Assembly: GCF_030269925.1 (NCBI RefSeq)
Contig: NC_085114.1
Coordinates: forward strand, 10,868,001-10,932,000
DNA: 64,000 bases
Direction of reading: 5' to 3'
DNA from: Bombyx mori
Taxonomy: Eukaryota; Arthropoda; Insecta; Lepidoptera; Bombycidae
Every line of letters begins with the position of its first letter. The first letter of the stretch is position 1. A model generated the notes under the pieces. That model was not told where the DNA came from, did no database searches, and saw only the letters and a program-made list of their open reading frames with translations. Below, piece by piece: positions 47,937 to 57,400 of the stretch. Position numbers and translations under genes: made by a program.

Positions 47937-48069
47937 GCTGTAAAGGTATTTTTAAATTCTGAATTAATATTTTTATAAACCAACTACGTGATTAATTAGC
48001 ACACGCTTATTTCATTTTGCTTTAAAAGGTTAATCGGTAACGAATTCTAGTGACTCTACCACTTTACTA

Positions 48070-48240
48070 TTTTTTTTTTTTTCTATCTATGCTGTTAGCC
48101 TTGAGAGTTTATTTCAGCTTCTCCTTGACGTGTTGGTGGGCTCACGGGGTTCTAACCGGGAGTGTTGCTAACATTGGCCCTAGCAAGAGCAGTGTTTCGC
48201 AGAATCTACAACCGGATCGGAAACGCGACCCACTAAGAAT
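48070..48240 (-). mobile_element. A-tailed retroposon repeat, copy 2
   Basis: Inverted copy of the 41115-41378 family: poly(T), GCTGTTAGCCTTGAGAG, AGCAAGAGCAGTGTTTCGCA, AACCGGATCGGAAACGCGAC. 5'-truncated. The 75-codon open frame here is repeat sequence. Confidence 0.7.
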
Positions 48241-48618
48241 ACCAATTCACCCATTAAAATTTATGAAACTAATATGAAATTGATCTAATAATAAAGTTTT
48301 AGATAATTCTGAAGAAATAAAACGATAAAGTTTATATGAATTACAAAAAAAAGTTGTTGTTTGTTGAAATGGAATATACATATAAACATTTGAACTTTTC
48401 CTACGTATGAAATAAAGGATGCAGATGGAAACGGTTTGTCTGCAACGACAAAGGATTTCCTCATTCACAACGCTATTTCCTATTATCTTCATATTTCAGG
48501 GAGACGTACAAATCACTATTCTATTTCAAGAAGAATCTAGGCGCTATTCGCGTTGAGTACGATTTCAAATCTTATTACGTCACAATTAAACTACTTTTAC
48601 AGTTTAATCGGGCCTTTT

Positions 48619-48956
48619 GGAACGAAGTTCCTCATGGAACAATGCGGAAGGGTACCCTAACCGGGAAAAAACGTCCGTAACGTAAGATTTTTATTAGTAA
48701 TGCACACAGTGTATGACTTAACTTTGTAATAACGTACAAAAAATAACACATTTTTATTATATATTTTTTATAAAACATTGTTAATAAAATAAAGTTGATA
48801 ACTTTGTAAAGTAGTTTTTTTTTATCAATAAAAAAATCATAATAAAAAATGTATACCTGAATAATTATATTCTTTATACCTCGAACAGAACTTAAAATTA
48901 ATATTTTTATAATAAGGAACTTCGTTCCTATCCGGTGACCCACTACACCATACATC
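48619..48956 (+). repeat. Interspersed repeat with short inverted ends, copy B
   Basis: Starts GGAACGAAGTTCCTCATGG and carries AAGGAACTTCGTTCC near its right end. It shares GGGAAAAAACGTCCGTAACG and following ~60 bases with 1449-1815. The interior is AT-rich and different from copy A, so only the ends are conserved. Confidence 0.65.
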
Positions 48957-49248
48957 TTCTTTATTTACGTAAAAGTCAACATTAAAAAAATATATCCATA
49001 AACGCTGTTAAAGAAAACTGTCAAGATACAGAAAAATAAATTCTAATTAAAACATTTAAGGTTTCTTTTTCATTACACTAACAATAACAGTCGTCTGCGC
49101 TAACAATGTATTATTGGCTGGAGTAGTTGCTACGTTTTCTTTAAATACTGCAACGTGATTCTATTCTTTACTGATTGCTTTCGAAGACAAACGAACCGGT
49201 GACCCCGAGTCAAACACGTGACAATTTTTTTAAGTAATTACAATAAAT

Positions 49249-49661
49249 CTATATATTAATACGTGAAGCAAAACTTTGTATCCCTTTTTACGAAAATTGC
49301 GCGGACGGAGGAGCATGAAATTTTCCACACTTATAGAGAGTATAGAGAAGAAGTGCACAATGCCAATATGTTTTTAAAATAATGCATAAAAGATACATTA
49401 AATCAATAAAGAAAACATTACAGACACTACATACCGTTTATTTGACGCACACACGCATGCATACTATTTATTGTGAAACTTTTGTTCTTGATGTCTGTTG
49501 TCAAATTGAGAATAGAATATGGTTTGTCTTTTTTAATATTTTTTATAGTGTAGTCTTGGCGAAATTTGTGATTATAGAAGTATAAAATACAATCATAATA
49601 GTGTACAAACTTACAATTCCAATTAATGATAGTCGAATTTCGACTACTGCTGGACCTCTAG
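49249..49661 (+). mobile_element. Nonautonomous Helitron-like element, copy 2
   Basis: 413 bp. Begins TC (49249-49250) after A and ends CTAG (49658-49661) before T. A hairpin TAGTCGAA/TTCGACTA lies about 12 bases inside the 3' end. All these are Helitron hallmarks. It has the same sequence as 3113-3502 in opposite orientation. Confidence 0.8.
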
Positions 49662-49875
49662 TACAATTAATTTTACAAATTTTAACAAAAAATAATTTTC
49701 CTATTACTCTGTACTATGTCTTCTTTTTTGTGTGTTCATAAATAAATATTTACGCGAACTAATTATTTAGAACACGGTTAAACAAACAGATGAATCTAGA
49801 ATTTTACGTTCAGACATTTTGTATGCAGATACTTGTCTCCTCGCGTCACTTCCTCACTGCTGAGGATCATGACCA

Positions 49876-50000
49876 TAATAATATAACTCTTTATTTGACA
49901 CCACATCTACAGAGTAAGCATATAACACAAATAACAGACGGTGACATAAATTGGCGGCCTTATCGCTGAAAGCGATCTCTTCCAGGCAACCTTGCAGGGA
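49876..50000 (-). mobile_element. LINE 3' end (3' UTR)
   Basis: On the minus strand GGTTGCCTGGAAGAGATCGC and CAGCGATAAGGCCGCC are followed by AAATAAAGAG and a (TTA)-rich end. From memory this is a common 3' end of lepidopteran LINEs (translating KGCLEEIAFSDKA). Confidence 0.55.
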
Positions 50001-50079
50001 GAGGGATAAGCAAACAAGCATGGACGGTGCTATAACTTAATAAACTTACATAAAACTTATATACACATATGAAAAACCA

Positions 50080-50118
50080 TTAAATCTTGTCTGACCATCA
50101 TGCTCAGACAAGATTTAA
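50080..50118. repeat. Hairpin with 15-bp perfect stem
   Basis: TTAAATCTTGTCTGA and TCAGACAAGATTTAA flank a 9-base spacer. Confidence 0.8.
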
Positions 50119-50129
50119 TATTTTGTAAT

Positions 50130-50225
50130 GTCCTTACAGCGTTTCCTATCATTGGCCTTGTGAAGTGCTTCGTGGAATGGGGTTAGTGTAGTGCGGATTT
50201 GATCAAACCACCTTGTCTCTTTCTT
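50130..50225 (-). mobile_element. LINE ORF2 C-terminal fragment
   Basis: Minus-strand frame reads ETRWFDQIRTTLTPFHEAL followed by HKANDRKRC, resembling the end of a LINE ORF2. It may belong with the 3' UTR at 49876-50000, although the intervening sequence does not continue the frame. Confidence 0.45.
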
Positions 50226-50329
50226 TGCACATACTTATTATATCTAATTCGATGAAACCAATATTTTAATATAAAATAGTAGTAGCTTAAAACAAATAAT
50301 AATAATAATAGGGAGGATAATAATAATTT

Positions 50330-50541
50330 ACTGGTGGTAGGACCTCTTGTGAGTCCGCACGGATAGGTACCGCCGCCCCGCATATTACTGCCGTGAAGCT
50401 GAGACCTTAGAACTTATATCTCAAGGTGGGTGGTGCATCTGCAACGTAATGTAGATGTCTATGGGCTCCGGTTACCACTTAACACCAGGTGGGTTATGAT
50501 ATCGTCCACCCATGTAAGCAATAAAAAATAAAATAAAAAAA
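50330..50541 (+). mobile_element. Bm1-type SINE with internal deletion
   Basis: From CTGGTGGTAGGACC. About 55 bases are missing between CTGCCGTGAAGC and TGAGACCTTAG. A tail follows. Confidence 0.92.
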
Positions 50542-50902
50542 GAGCCGTACTAAGAATTTAAAAAATACATAACTTATAGGAAAGGTCCCTGATTTGCGAA
50601 AAATGTTCAAGTAAATCGGTAGTCTTCAGCTACCTACGCGAAAATTACGTTATAGATACAATTCAAGCTAATAAAAAGCTTTTTGATTATTGTTACGCTA
50701 TTTTTTATGATCATTTCAAAAAAGCGGTATCACTAGCGACTCTAACTACTCTACCGTGACTCTACCTAATGCACAGATCAATTGGGTAACGGGTAGGTAC
50801 GTCCGGACTTGCACCGGAAAATACACGAATGACAAGTGAGAACAGATCTCCGAACCCGACTTAGACTGTTCATCGCTCCGCATAAAAACATACATATGTA
50901 TA

Positions 50903-51598
50903 TCGCACCTTTAGAATTGAAGTGGCTTAAAACAAAATCCTTGTTTTTTGGTAAACGTCAAAAATGTAATAATAATAATAATGACGAATTGAATTTTTTT
51001 AGTTTTAGTTAGTTTAGTTTTTTAGTTTTAGTTTAGTTCGATTTTGATACTTTAAAGTATGCGCTTGATTTAAAAGACACGAAAAGAGAACGTTTGTCCT
51101 ATTCTGAAGTAAAAAACACGTGTGGCACTCGGAGACTGCCGCGGTAAAGCTATTGCATAGCATTTTTTATCAACTTATGCAATTATAAATCGACAATAAT
51201 AATTTAATATTAAAACAACAATAAAATAAGACCACGCTATATTTATAAACATTAATAAAAGCAAAACATTAACTGTCCCCTTCACACTTATAACCTAGCC
51301 GCGGGAGGGAGAGATGGGCAGACTTTTTTTTCATGATGTGCATGCGGCAGTGCGACGTCACGCCGCGCGCTTATTCACAAACACTACACAAGCGCAACGT
51401 GTGAATGTGTTGAACGCGAGCTACATAGTAGGCGTAGGGGGGGTGTCAGGTTATTTTCGTTACGGAATTTCTTGATTCAGTCGCAGTAGTCGTCAGTAAT
51501 TTTATAAACTGATAGAATACATGTTTATAAGTAGTTCGAAGTATGAAAATAATTTTCTTAAAATTTTTAGTTAAGCTACTTCAATTCTAAAGGTGCGG
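50903..51598. mobile_element. 696-bp noncoding element with terminal inverted repeats
   Basis: Left end TCGCACCTTTAGAATTGAAG and right end CTTCAATTCTAAAGGTGCGG are inverted copies. The match runs about 28 of 30 bases, including a following GCTTAA block. TA lies outside both ends (50901-50902, 51599-51600), consistent with a TA duplication. The interior has a GC-rich part near 51290-51440 with no clear ORF. It is most likely a MITE or deleted DNA transposon. The superfamily is not certain from the ends alone. Confidence 0.75.
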
Positions 51599-52189
51599 TA
51601 TGCATAGAATCGATTTTGAATAAATCCGCGCGTCGGACTGTTATGTACGTAAGCAGGCACAAGAGAGGTCAATGACGTTGCCCCATTTAGTGGCAGATAC
51701 CGATTTTTCAAGTACATATTATTTACCTGACATGACGCGTTCACGAATTACTTCCGTAATGAAGTATATATTAATGTGTGTATTGAACGCTGCAAATTTT
51801 GTATTTGCGTTATAAATAACGCTATGAGACTAGATCTGTATGTAGGAAAGATTGTCGTGCTTACGTTTGACCAAATTTTATTAAAAAAATGGTGGTTTAT
51901 TTTTTATTTTTCAATAAATCTTTATGTTTATGTTAAATGAGGAGCCAATATTGAGTACAAGATTATATATACGTAATAATTATCGATTAAGATGTAGTTT
52001 AATATGAGAGTTGAATTTATTGGTATTAATTCGACGATACCATTAATATAGTAAACTGTCTTATGACAAAAAATTACCATAGAGTCAAACGTATATACTA
52101 TGTACATATATATTAATAGAGTAAATAAAATTTGTTGTCTGAAAATAAGTGTTCAAATATAATGTATAATTTCGTCTGCCTTATTACTA
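51599..52189. other. Stretch without recognised genes
   Basis: AT-rich, leading to the tRNA-Lys gene. Confidence 0.35.
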
Positions 52190-52262
52190 GCCCGGATAGC
52201 TCAGTCGGTAGAGCATTGGACTTTTAATCCAAGGGTCCAGGGTTCAAGTCCCTGTTCGGGCG
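52190..52262 (+). tRNA. tRNA-Lys (anticodon UUU)
   Basis: 73 bases folding as a complete cloverleaf. The acceptor GCCCGGA pairs with TTCGGGC, and the anticodon stem TTGGA/TCCAA encloses CTTTTAA with TTT at 52223-52225. T arm CCAGG/CCTG-type with GGTTCAAGTCC (box B). Box A is TAGCTCAGTCGG. A T run at about 52265-52271 can end polymerase III transcription. No intron, CCA not encoded, as usual in eukaryotes. It reads lysine AAA codons. Confidence 0.98.
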
Positions 52263-52263
52263 G

Positions 52264-52271
52264 CGCTTTTT
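52264..52271 (+). terminator. Polymerase III T-run terminator of tRNA-Lys
   Basis: A run of T immediately downstream of the mature 3' end. Confidence 0.75.
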
Positions 52272-52707
52272 TTGTGAAGGCTTTTTTATTTATATCGTAA
52301 TAATTATTCGTACTTTTAATTTTTAAATTTTAATAAGATATTAATCGTTCAATTTAATGTATTACTTTTTTTTTAAATGGTAGTTATCGCTGTCTTTATT
52401 TGATAGAAGCACATTCATATAACATTTGACTTTTTCTTCTCTGACAAACGACTTTTTTAAGTAGCTTTTTTGTAATTAACGAGCTTTTGGTTTTTTTTAG
52501 AAACAATTTATTTTCAAATATTCAAAAAAAGCTAGTTTTAAATGAATCTATACCTTGAGATGTCAGTGATTTTAGTATAATTTTGGTCATCAGGTGAATT
52601 ATAATTTATAAAATAATTTCTTATAATAAAACCAAAGTACATGATTTTAATTTAGCAATTCTGATTTTTATTCGAAATTATCTATAATTTTGCACACAAC
52701 GCTCGGA

Positions 52708-52780
52708 GCCCCTGTGGCCTAATGGATAAGGCATCGGCCTCCTAAGCCGGGGATTGTGGGTTCGAGTCCCACCAGGGGTA
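52708..52780 (+). tRNA. tRNA-Arg (anticodon CCU)
   Basis: 73 bases. GCCCCTG pairs with CAGGGGT (one G-U), and the anticodon loop CTCCTAA lies in a TCGGC/GCCGG stem. Box B is GGTTCGAGTCCC and box A is TGGCCTAATGG. A T5 run at 52785-52789 follows. It decodes AGG. It lies 445 bp downstream of tRNA-Lys on the same strand, each with its own promoter and terminator, so the two are independent units. Confidence 0.98.
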
Positions 52781-52784
52781 CGTC

Positions 52785-52789
52785 TTTTT
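52785..52789 (+). terminator. Polymerase III T-run terminator of tRNA-Arg
   Basis: TTTTT four bases after the mature 3' end. Confidence 0.75.
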
Positions 52790-52944
52790 GCATTTTTGTC
52801 TTTTTGCATTTTGTGGCAACCGTGAACAACGACGGTCTTACATTTGTAATATTTTCTTCATTTATGATTACAAATTGTACTTTTAATTATTTAATTTAAT
52901 AAAGTATTTAGTTTTACTATTTTACTGTTTAATAAATTATTTCG

Positions 52945-53395
52945 TTTTAGCGGATCTATTCTCCTCATGTCTGAGGGTCGCGACTATCTCCTCCCATTGT
53001 CCTTCTCTGGATGATTATTCGTCATCTTCCTCGACCTCGCATTGGATTGCGGCCACGAGATCTTTTGGCTGCAATCTTGCCAGCTACTATCAATATTTCA
53101 AGATTGTCACCGCTCTTTTTGGCTGTGTTACTGAAGAACTTAAATATCCATTTGAGGCAGATGGCAGAGAGCTTGGTTTGGATAGTGAGCTGTCTTAATG
53201 TAGATGCGTTAGTCCCATATGCTGTCCACGGGATTAGTTGCATCTTCCTTCAGCACCACATCAAGGTATCAATGCGGTTGCGATCAGCTGATTTCAAAGT
53301 CCACGTCTCACCACCATAGAGAAAGAAGATTGAGAACACCAGAGTTCGGACAAGTCTCATTTTGGTTTTAAGAGATATTTTCCAATTGTTTTAGG
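52945..53395 (-). mobile_element. LINE ORF2 C-terminal fragment with frameshifts
   Basis: Minus-strand frames read LVRTLVFSIFFLYGGETWTL, then SADRNRIDTL, then (53243-53022) MQLIPWTAYGTNASTLRQLT, SAICLKWIFKFF and ending in SRDPQT near 52980. This order (FYG.ETWTLK, DR.RIDA, W.AHRTN, RRPRGRSP) is the end of a common animal LINE ORF2, as I recall it. Frame shifts between the pieces show it is dead. Confidence 0.7.
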
Positions 53396-53484
53396 TACAT
53401 TGAAACGATTCAGAATTGTCACATTAATGAGAGGGTTTCTGAATTGAATCACACGATGAAAACGTTTCATTTACGGTAATACCA

Positions 53485-53800
53485 AACGCTGTTCCCTCTG
53501 TATTTTGTACCGTATGTTCCATGGGGAGTGCTCTGAGGAATTGTTCGAGATGATACCGGCATCTCGTTTTTACCATCGCACCGCCCGCCACCGGAGTAGA
53601 GTTCATCCGCACTACCTGGAGCCACTGCGGTCATCCACAGTGCGTTTCCAGAGATCTTTTTTGCCACGTACCATCCGGCTATGGAATGAGCTCCCCTCCA
53701 CGGTGTTTCCCGAGCGCTATGACATGTCCTTCTTCAAACGAGGCCTGTGGAGAGTATTTAGCGGTAGGCAGCGGTTTGGCTCTGCCCCTGCAATCGTGCA
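53485..53800 (+). mobile_element. CR1/Jockey-like LINE ORF2 C-terminal fragment
   Basis: The frame reads ECSEELFEMIPASRFYHRTA, then RSRVHPHYLEPLRSSTVRFQ, then PRTIRLWNELPSTVFPERYD, then FKRGLWRVFSGRQRFGSAP. This is the conserved tail after the reverse transcriptase in a lepidopteran LINE family (from memory). The coding frame is intact over about 100 codons, but the normal 3' UTR is lost after GGCTCTGCCCCTG. It is the fuller relative of the copy at 27575-27788. Confidence 0.8.
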
Positions 53801-54683
53801 TAATACATTAATTCAAAATATAATTATTTTATGTATTATTTACTAATTAGATCTTGACTTTTTTAAACATATATTTGCGCTCACGAAAGCCCGTCGGCTT
53901 CTATATTCCAGCAGCAAATCTAACAGCTTTAATAATCTCAATTCATCAAGCTGAGCTAGAATTCTTTAACAGAGAGATAACTCCCGGATCTTTTCAGATT
54001 AATACAATAAACAGACGAATGATAAGCTCTTTATTACGTCGCAATAAAGAGCAATAGAAATTGTGAAATGCCTCCTATATTGAAATGTTGACCCAGTTCT
54101 CGGCAGCGGGATGCCATACGGGGAGTGTCGGCCGATGTTGCCAGCTTAATGCACTAATTTCGTTTCGATTAGGCAAAAAATGTTCACGCAGTTTAAATGT
54201 TTAAACGAAATGTTAATGACAATGTCGTTTTGTTATTTATAACTTTAATTTTTCGCTTCACCTGAAAACCATATTTGTCGGTGTTCAATGCTGCATGTAT
54301 TTTTATAAAAATTAATTTCAATTCGACCCATGGTTGAACAGGTAAAGAACACTGCCACCGGTACCACTTCTCCGGCCCTAACGTAACTATGGTCGTTGGA
54401 CTGGTCATGTCGCCTTTTATATGTGCGCAAAGCTTCATATCAATTAGGCTGACGGTTCACGAGTTTTAGATGAACATATTATTATAATACATAAATTCTT
54501 TTTGTAAATTCAGATTCTACTACTACGTAGCCACGTTCATAATTTTTATATATTTTTTGGAGTTTACTCCTTAAGAATCGATTTACGATACGATTTATAT
54601 ATAGGCCCGGGGTATGAAAATTATGGGGACCAAAATCGTACTAGAGAGTATAGCATGTCACACGAAATGCGTTATGCGCCTGA
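53801..54683. other. Stretch with unassigned short frames
   Basis: A 67-codon plus-strand frame (53854-54057) and overlapping minus-strand frames at 54193-54438 (81 and 61 codons) have mixed composition, but I recognise no family. The right part (54600-54683) leads into the palindrome and may be part of an unrecognised repeat. Confidence 0.3.
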
Positions 54684-54749
54684 TTGGCTCCTGATTGGCG
54701 CGCGCACGCATCACCATGGTGATGCGTGCGCGCGCCAATCAGGAGCCAA
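54684..54749. repeat. Perfect 66-bp GC-rich palindrome
   Basis: The sequence from TTGGCTCCTGATTGGCGCGC to its mirror, ending GCCAATCAGGAGCCAA, is a perfect inverted repeat centred on ACCATGGT with no spacer. Each arm carries a CCAAT-box core (GATTGG/CCAATC) and an alternating CGCGCG run. It could extrude a cruciform. It lies 104 bp left of the TIR element. Confidence 0.95.
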
Positions 54750-54853
54750 CGCGCGGCCGCGTTATCGCAGGTGACGCCGGGCTGCTGCGCCGGCAGTCCG
54801 CCACAAAGCCTCGTACTGATCGCGCGTTTCTCTCATTATTGTATTTTCATATA

Positions 54854-55408
54854 GCCCAGTCATATTAGGGCTTTCACCTCGGAATGAAAGATAATAAGCT
54901 GCAAATTGGTATGAACCTTTGTTTTGTCATTCTAAATGTTGTCTCAAAAGTCACAATCGTTATCGTGTCCGCGTCTCAAGATATTCAAGGTCAAAGGTCA
55001 CAAAAATCGGTTTTTAGCGAATATCTGGCTTCCTATCGGTTAAATGAGATTTGCATTTATTATAAAAGTTGTAGGCTATAAAATTCCCTACAACTTTTGT
55101 TTAAACTTTTTTTTCATACGACTAACCGTTTTGAAGGTAGAGCGCGAAGAGTGCACATCGTACAGTCATATACGGCCTAATGCAAGGTCAAGCGTGAGTT
55201 ATGGTTATCAGTACGTTATAAAGTCAATTATTTACTTGGAAATTATAATTATTAAACAATGCCTATTATTTATGTACTAACTATTAATTATTTATATTTA
55301 ATTAAAGTAAGTAACTTGATTATTTATATATAATTATTCATATTTAACTATTTAAGTATAAAATATTATTAATTCTGGATTATATATTTTAGTTTTATTT
55401 TAAGTTAA
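54854..55408 (+). repeat. Left terminal inverted repeat (555 bp)
   Basis: It mirrors 57401-57965. Visible differences are a replaced block just inside the 16-base tip (about 6 bases here against 16 in the right copy) and a single substitution near 55017. It contains a subterminal hairpin (55064-55098, 12-bp stem AAAAGTTGTAGG/CCTACAACTTTT) and an AGGTCAAAGGTCA motif near 54990. The stop codon of the element's ORF lies inside it at 55400-55402. Confidence 0.93.
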
Positions 55409-57187
55409 AATTAAAATTAAAAATGTAATTATGCACGTTTTTTGTTGATGTGACTTGGCAATATTTATAGCACTATGTAAAGTTGTATAAATTGTGTCTA
55501 AATTACTGGCAGGATGATCAATGAAAGGTAGAAATATAACCTGAGAAGTTGAAAAATTTTGATTATTTTTCGTAAGTTGTTGAAGATAGCCATTCCACCC
55601 TGGCAACGGTGAAAGATTCTTCCATTTTCCGTATAACCACAACAAATCAACTGCATTAAATTTTTTTTCAATCAGTACTTGATCATCATGTAGATTTTGG
55701 ACTTGAATCTTGCTGTACCCAGGTACAACTGGCTTTTCATATGCTAAAAGAGATACATGTGATATTGCTGCTAACTCTTTTGCACTCGGTTTAGTTGTAC
55801 ATTTTTTTATGCGATCATCATAAATTACAGCATCTTTCGGAGTAATTATTTTTATCATTCCCATAACGTGAAGAGTATTATTACCGTCAAGAGTACTGAC
55901 ATTAATATCTGCATTGTCTCCAACATATTGTACCAACGCACCAGACTCTGATGGTAAAATACGAGGTTGTGGATGGTAAACTGCTGAAACTTCATACTGT
56001 ATGGTATTATTATATGATGCAGCAAATCCTAAAGATGATAAAACATCCAACAATTTTTTAGACCCATATCTTCTGTGAAGAAATACGGAAAGGCCCAACA
56101 GTAGCTGTGATGAAAATGAACGTTCTCGTATCGAAGCCATTATTGCGTGGCTAATAGATGTGCATTTCGTTTTTAAATGATCTACTTGTCCTTTTCTATT
56201 TTTTAATATCATTTCTTCCAAAAAATGTGATAATGTTTTTGGTATTTCTTCATTAATACAATCTAGCATTTTATTCGGAGGTGGATACGTTTTTGTTTCA
56301 ACTACAGATGATCTGATGTCTTCCCTAATAATAGCCGCAGCAGCTTCTACAATCCGTAGACGTTCTTCTACAGGAGTACTTTTTTTATTTTCGTACCAAG
56401 TTTTTGATAATACGTTAAGCTGTGTATCACGGAAAGATATAATTGTAAATGATCCAATTTTTTTTGTGATTATTATATCAGTTAAATACTTTTGTTGTAA
56501 TTTTGTAATAATTGTCTTATCGTCAGGTATGTATTCCGTAGGGACATCTTTAAGTTCTTTCAAAGTAAATTGAGAATCTTCATTATTTTCTATATAATAA
56601 AAAATCTCCTTCATTGCTTGAGTGACTTGATTATCTTGGCGAGGCTTTTTATCTGCAGATGGTACTCGGGTTAAAAAGTTAGTATAGCAAATAGTATGAT
56701 ACTTTGCTTCAGCAGCGATCAAATCATACTCGTAATATATACGTTCCTTTACTAATTCTCCTAAGGAATCGTTTCGTTCTTCTGCTCTCTTAATTACGTT
56801 GTCTTTGAATGCAAAAGTACTTACATTACTTATTGTCCGTCTATACTTTAATTTTTTTTTCTTTTCTGCTATTTCATCAGCTTCTTGGCCACAAAATAAG
56901 CATAACTTTCCAAAATCAAAGACTTCATTTCGTTTTTTACGAGGTGCACTTGACGTTGAAGGTTCACTCTCATCTGTGCGTCGTTTTGATGCAATAATAA
57001 CATTTTTACTCGTGTACACTTTTCGACACTCGGAATGCACATTTACAGAACTTAAAGTATTTAAATAGTCTATATGTCCATCATTTCTTTCAATACTTGC
57101 AGTTTTTAAAGTTTGTAAACCACGTACGACATTCACAGAAACACCTTCTGAAAGTTTCTTATCACATATAAAACACAAATCAGCCAT
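55400..57187 (-). CDS. Zinc-module repeat protein, C-terminally truncated
   Basis: The open frame reaches 57322 (640 codons). I prefer the Met at 57187 because MADLCFICDKKL brings the first zinc module next to the start, and the 45 upstream residues look unstructured. Numbered from the longer frame, the pairs are C50/C53 with H96/C99 and C141/C144 with H209/C212, two CxxC...HxxC modules joined by a basic, serine-rich linker. A central region carries GDNADINVSTLDGNNTLH at roughly 465-485, with acidic residues that could belong to a catalytic core. The end reads FLPFIDHP...KTCIITF and then ten residues from the left repeat before the stop. Related animal proteins, as I recall, continue well beyond this point, so the copy is truncated. 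I infer a transposase-like role; no function is proven. Confidence 0.75.
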   Translation of the reverse strand: MADLCFICDKKLSEGVSVNVVRGLQTLKTASIERNDGHIDYLNTLSSVNVHSECRKVYTSKNVIIASKRRTDESEPSTSSAPRKKRNEVFDFGKLCLFCGQEADEIAEKKKKLKYRRTISNVSTFAFKDNVIKRAEERNDSLGELVKERIYYEYDLIAAEAKYHTICYTNFLTRVPSADKKPRQDNQVTQAMKEIFYYIENNEDSQFTLKELKDVPTEYIPDDKTIITKLQQKYLTDIIITKKIGSFTIISFRDTQLNVLSKTWYENKKSTPVEERLRIVEAAAAIIREDIRSSVVETKTYPPPNKMLDCINEEIPKTLSHFLEEMILKNRKGQVDHLKTKCTSISHAIMASIRERSFSSQLLLGLSVFLHRRYGSKKLLDVLSSLGFAASYNNTIQYEVSAVYHPQPRILPSESGALVQYVGDNADINVSTLDGNNTLHVMGMIKIITPKDAVIYDDRIKKCTTKPSAKELAAISHVSLLAYEKPVVPGYSKIQVQNLHDDQVLIEKKFNAVDLLWLYGKWKNLSPLPGWNGYLQQLTKNNQNFSTSQVIFLPFIDHPASNLDTIYTTLHSAINIAKSHQQKTCIITFLILILT

Positions 57188-57400
57188 AGCTCTTAAAACC
57201 GTACGTCCGTAGTTGCAACGGTACAATTTCAAACTAACGAATAATCTTGACTCATACAAAGTGGAGAGAGTGGCCTTGCATACTATAGAACATCTGTCCC
57301 GGCAATGAATAGAAAAGGGCATAGGGTAGGGACAAGTATTTCCAGGTATATAAGTATTGAGAAATTTACGCGTTTTAAAGAAAAGATATATAATGTCGTG

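Noticed and set aside
54884..55280. 65- and 78-codon frames, repeated in the mirror repeat
   Set aside because: They are duplicated only because the inverted repeats are duplicated. The lack of domain-like content makes coding unlikely.
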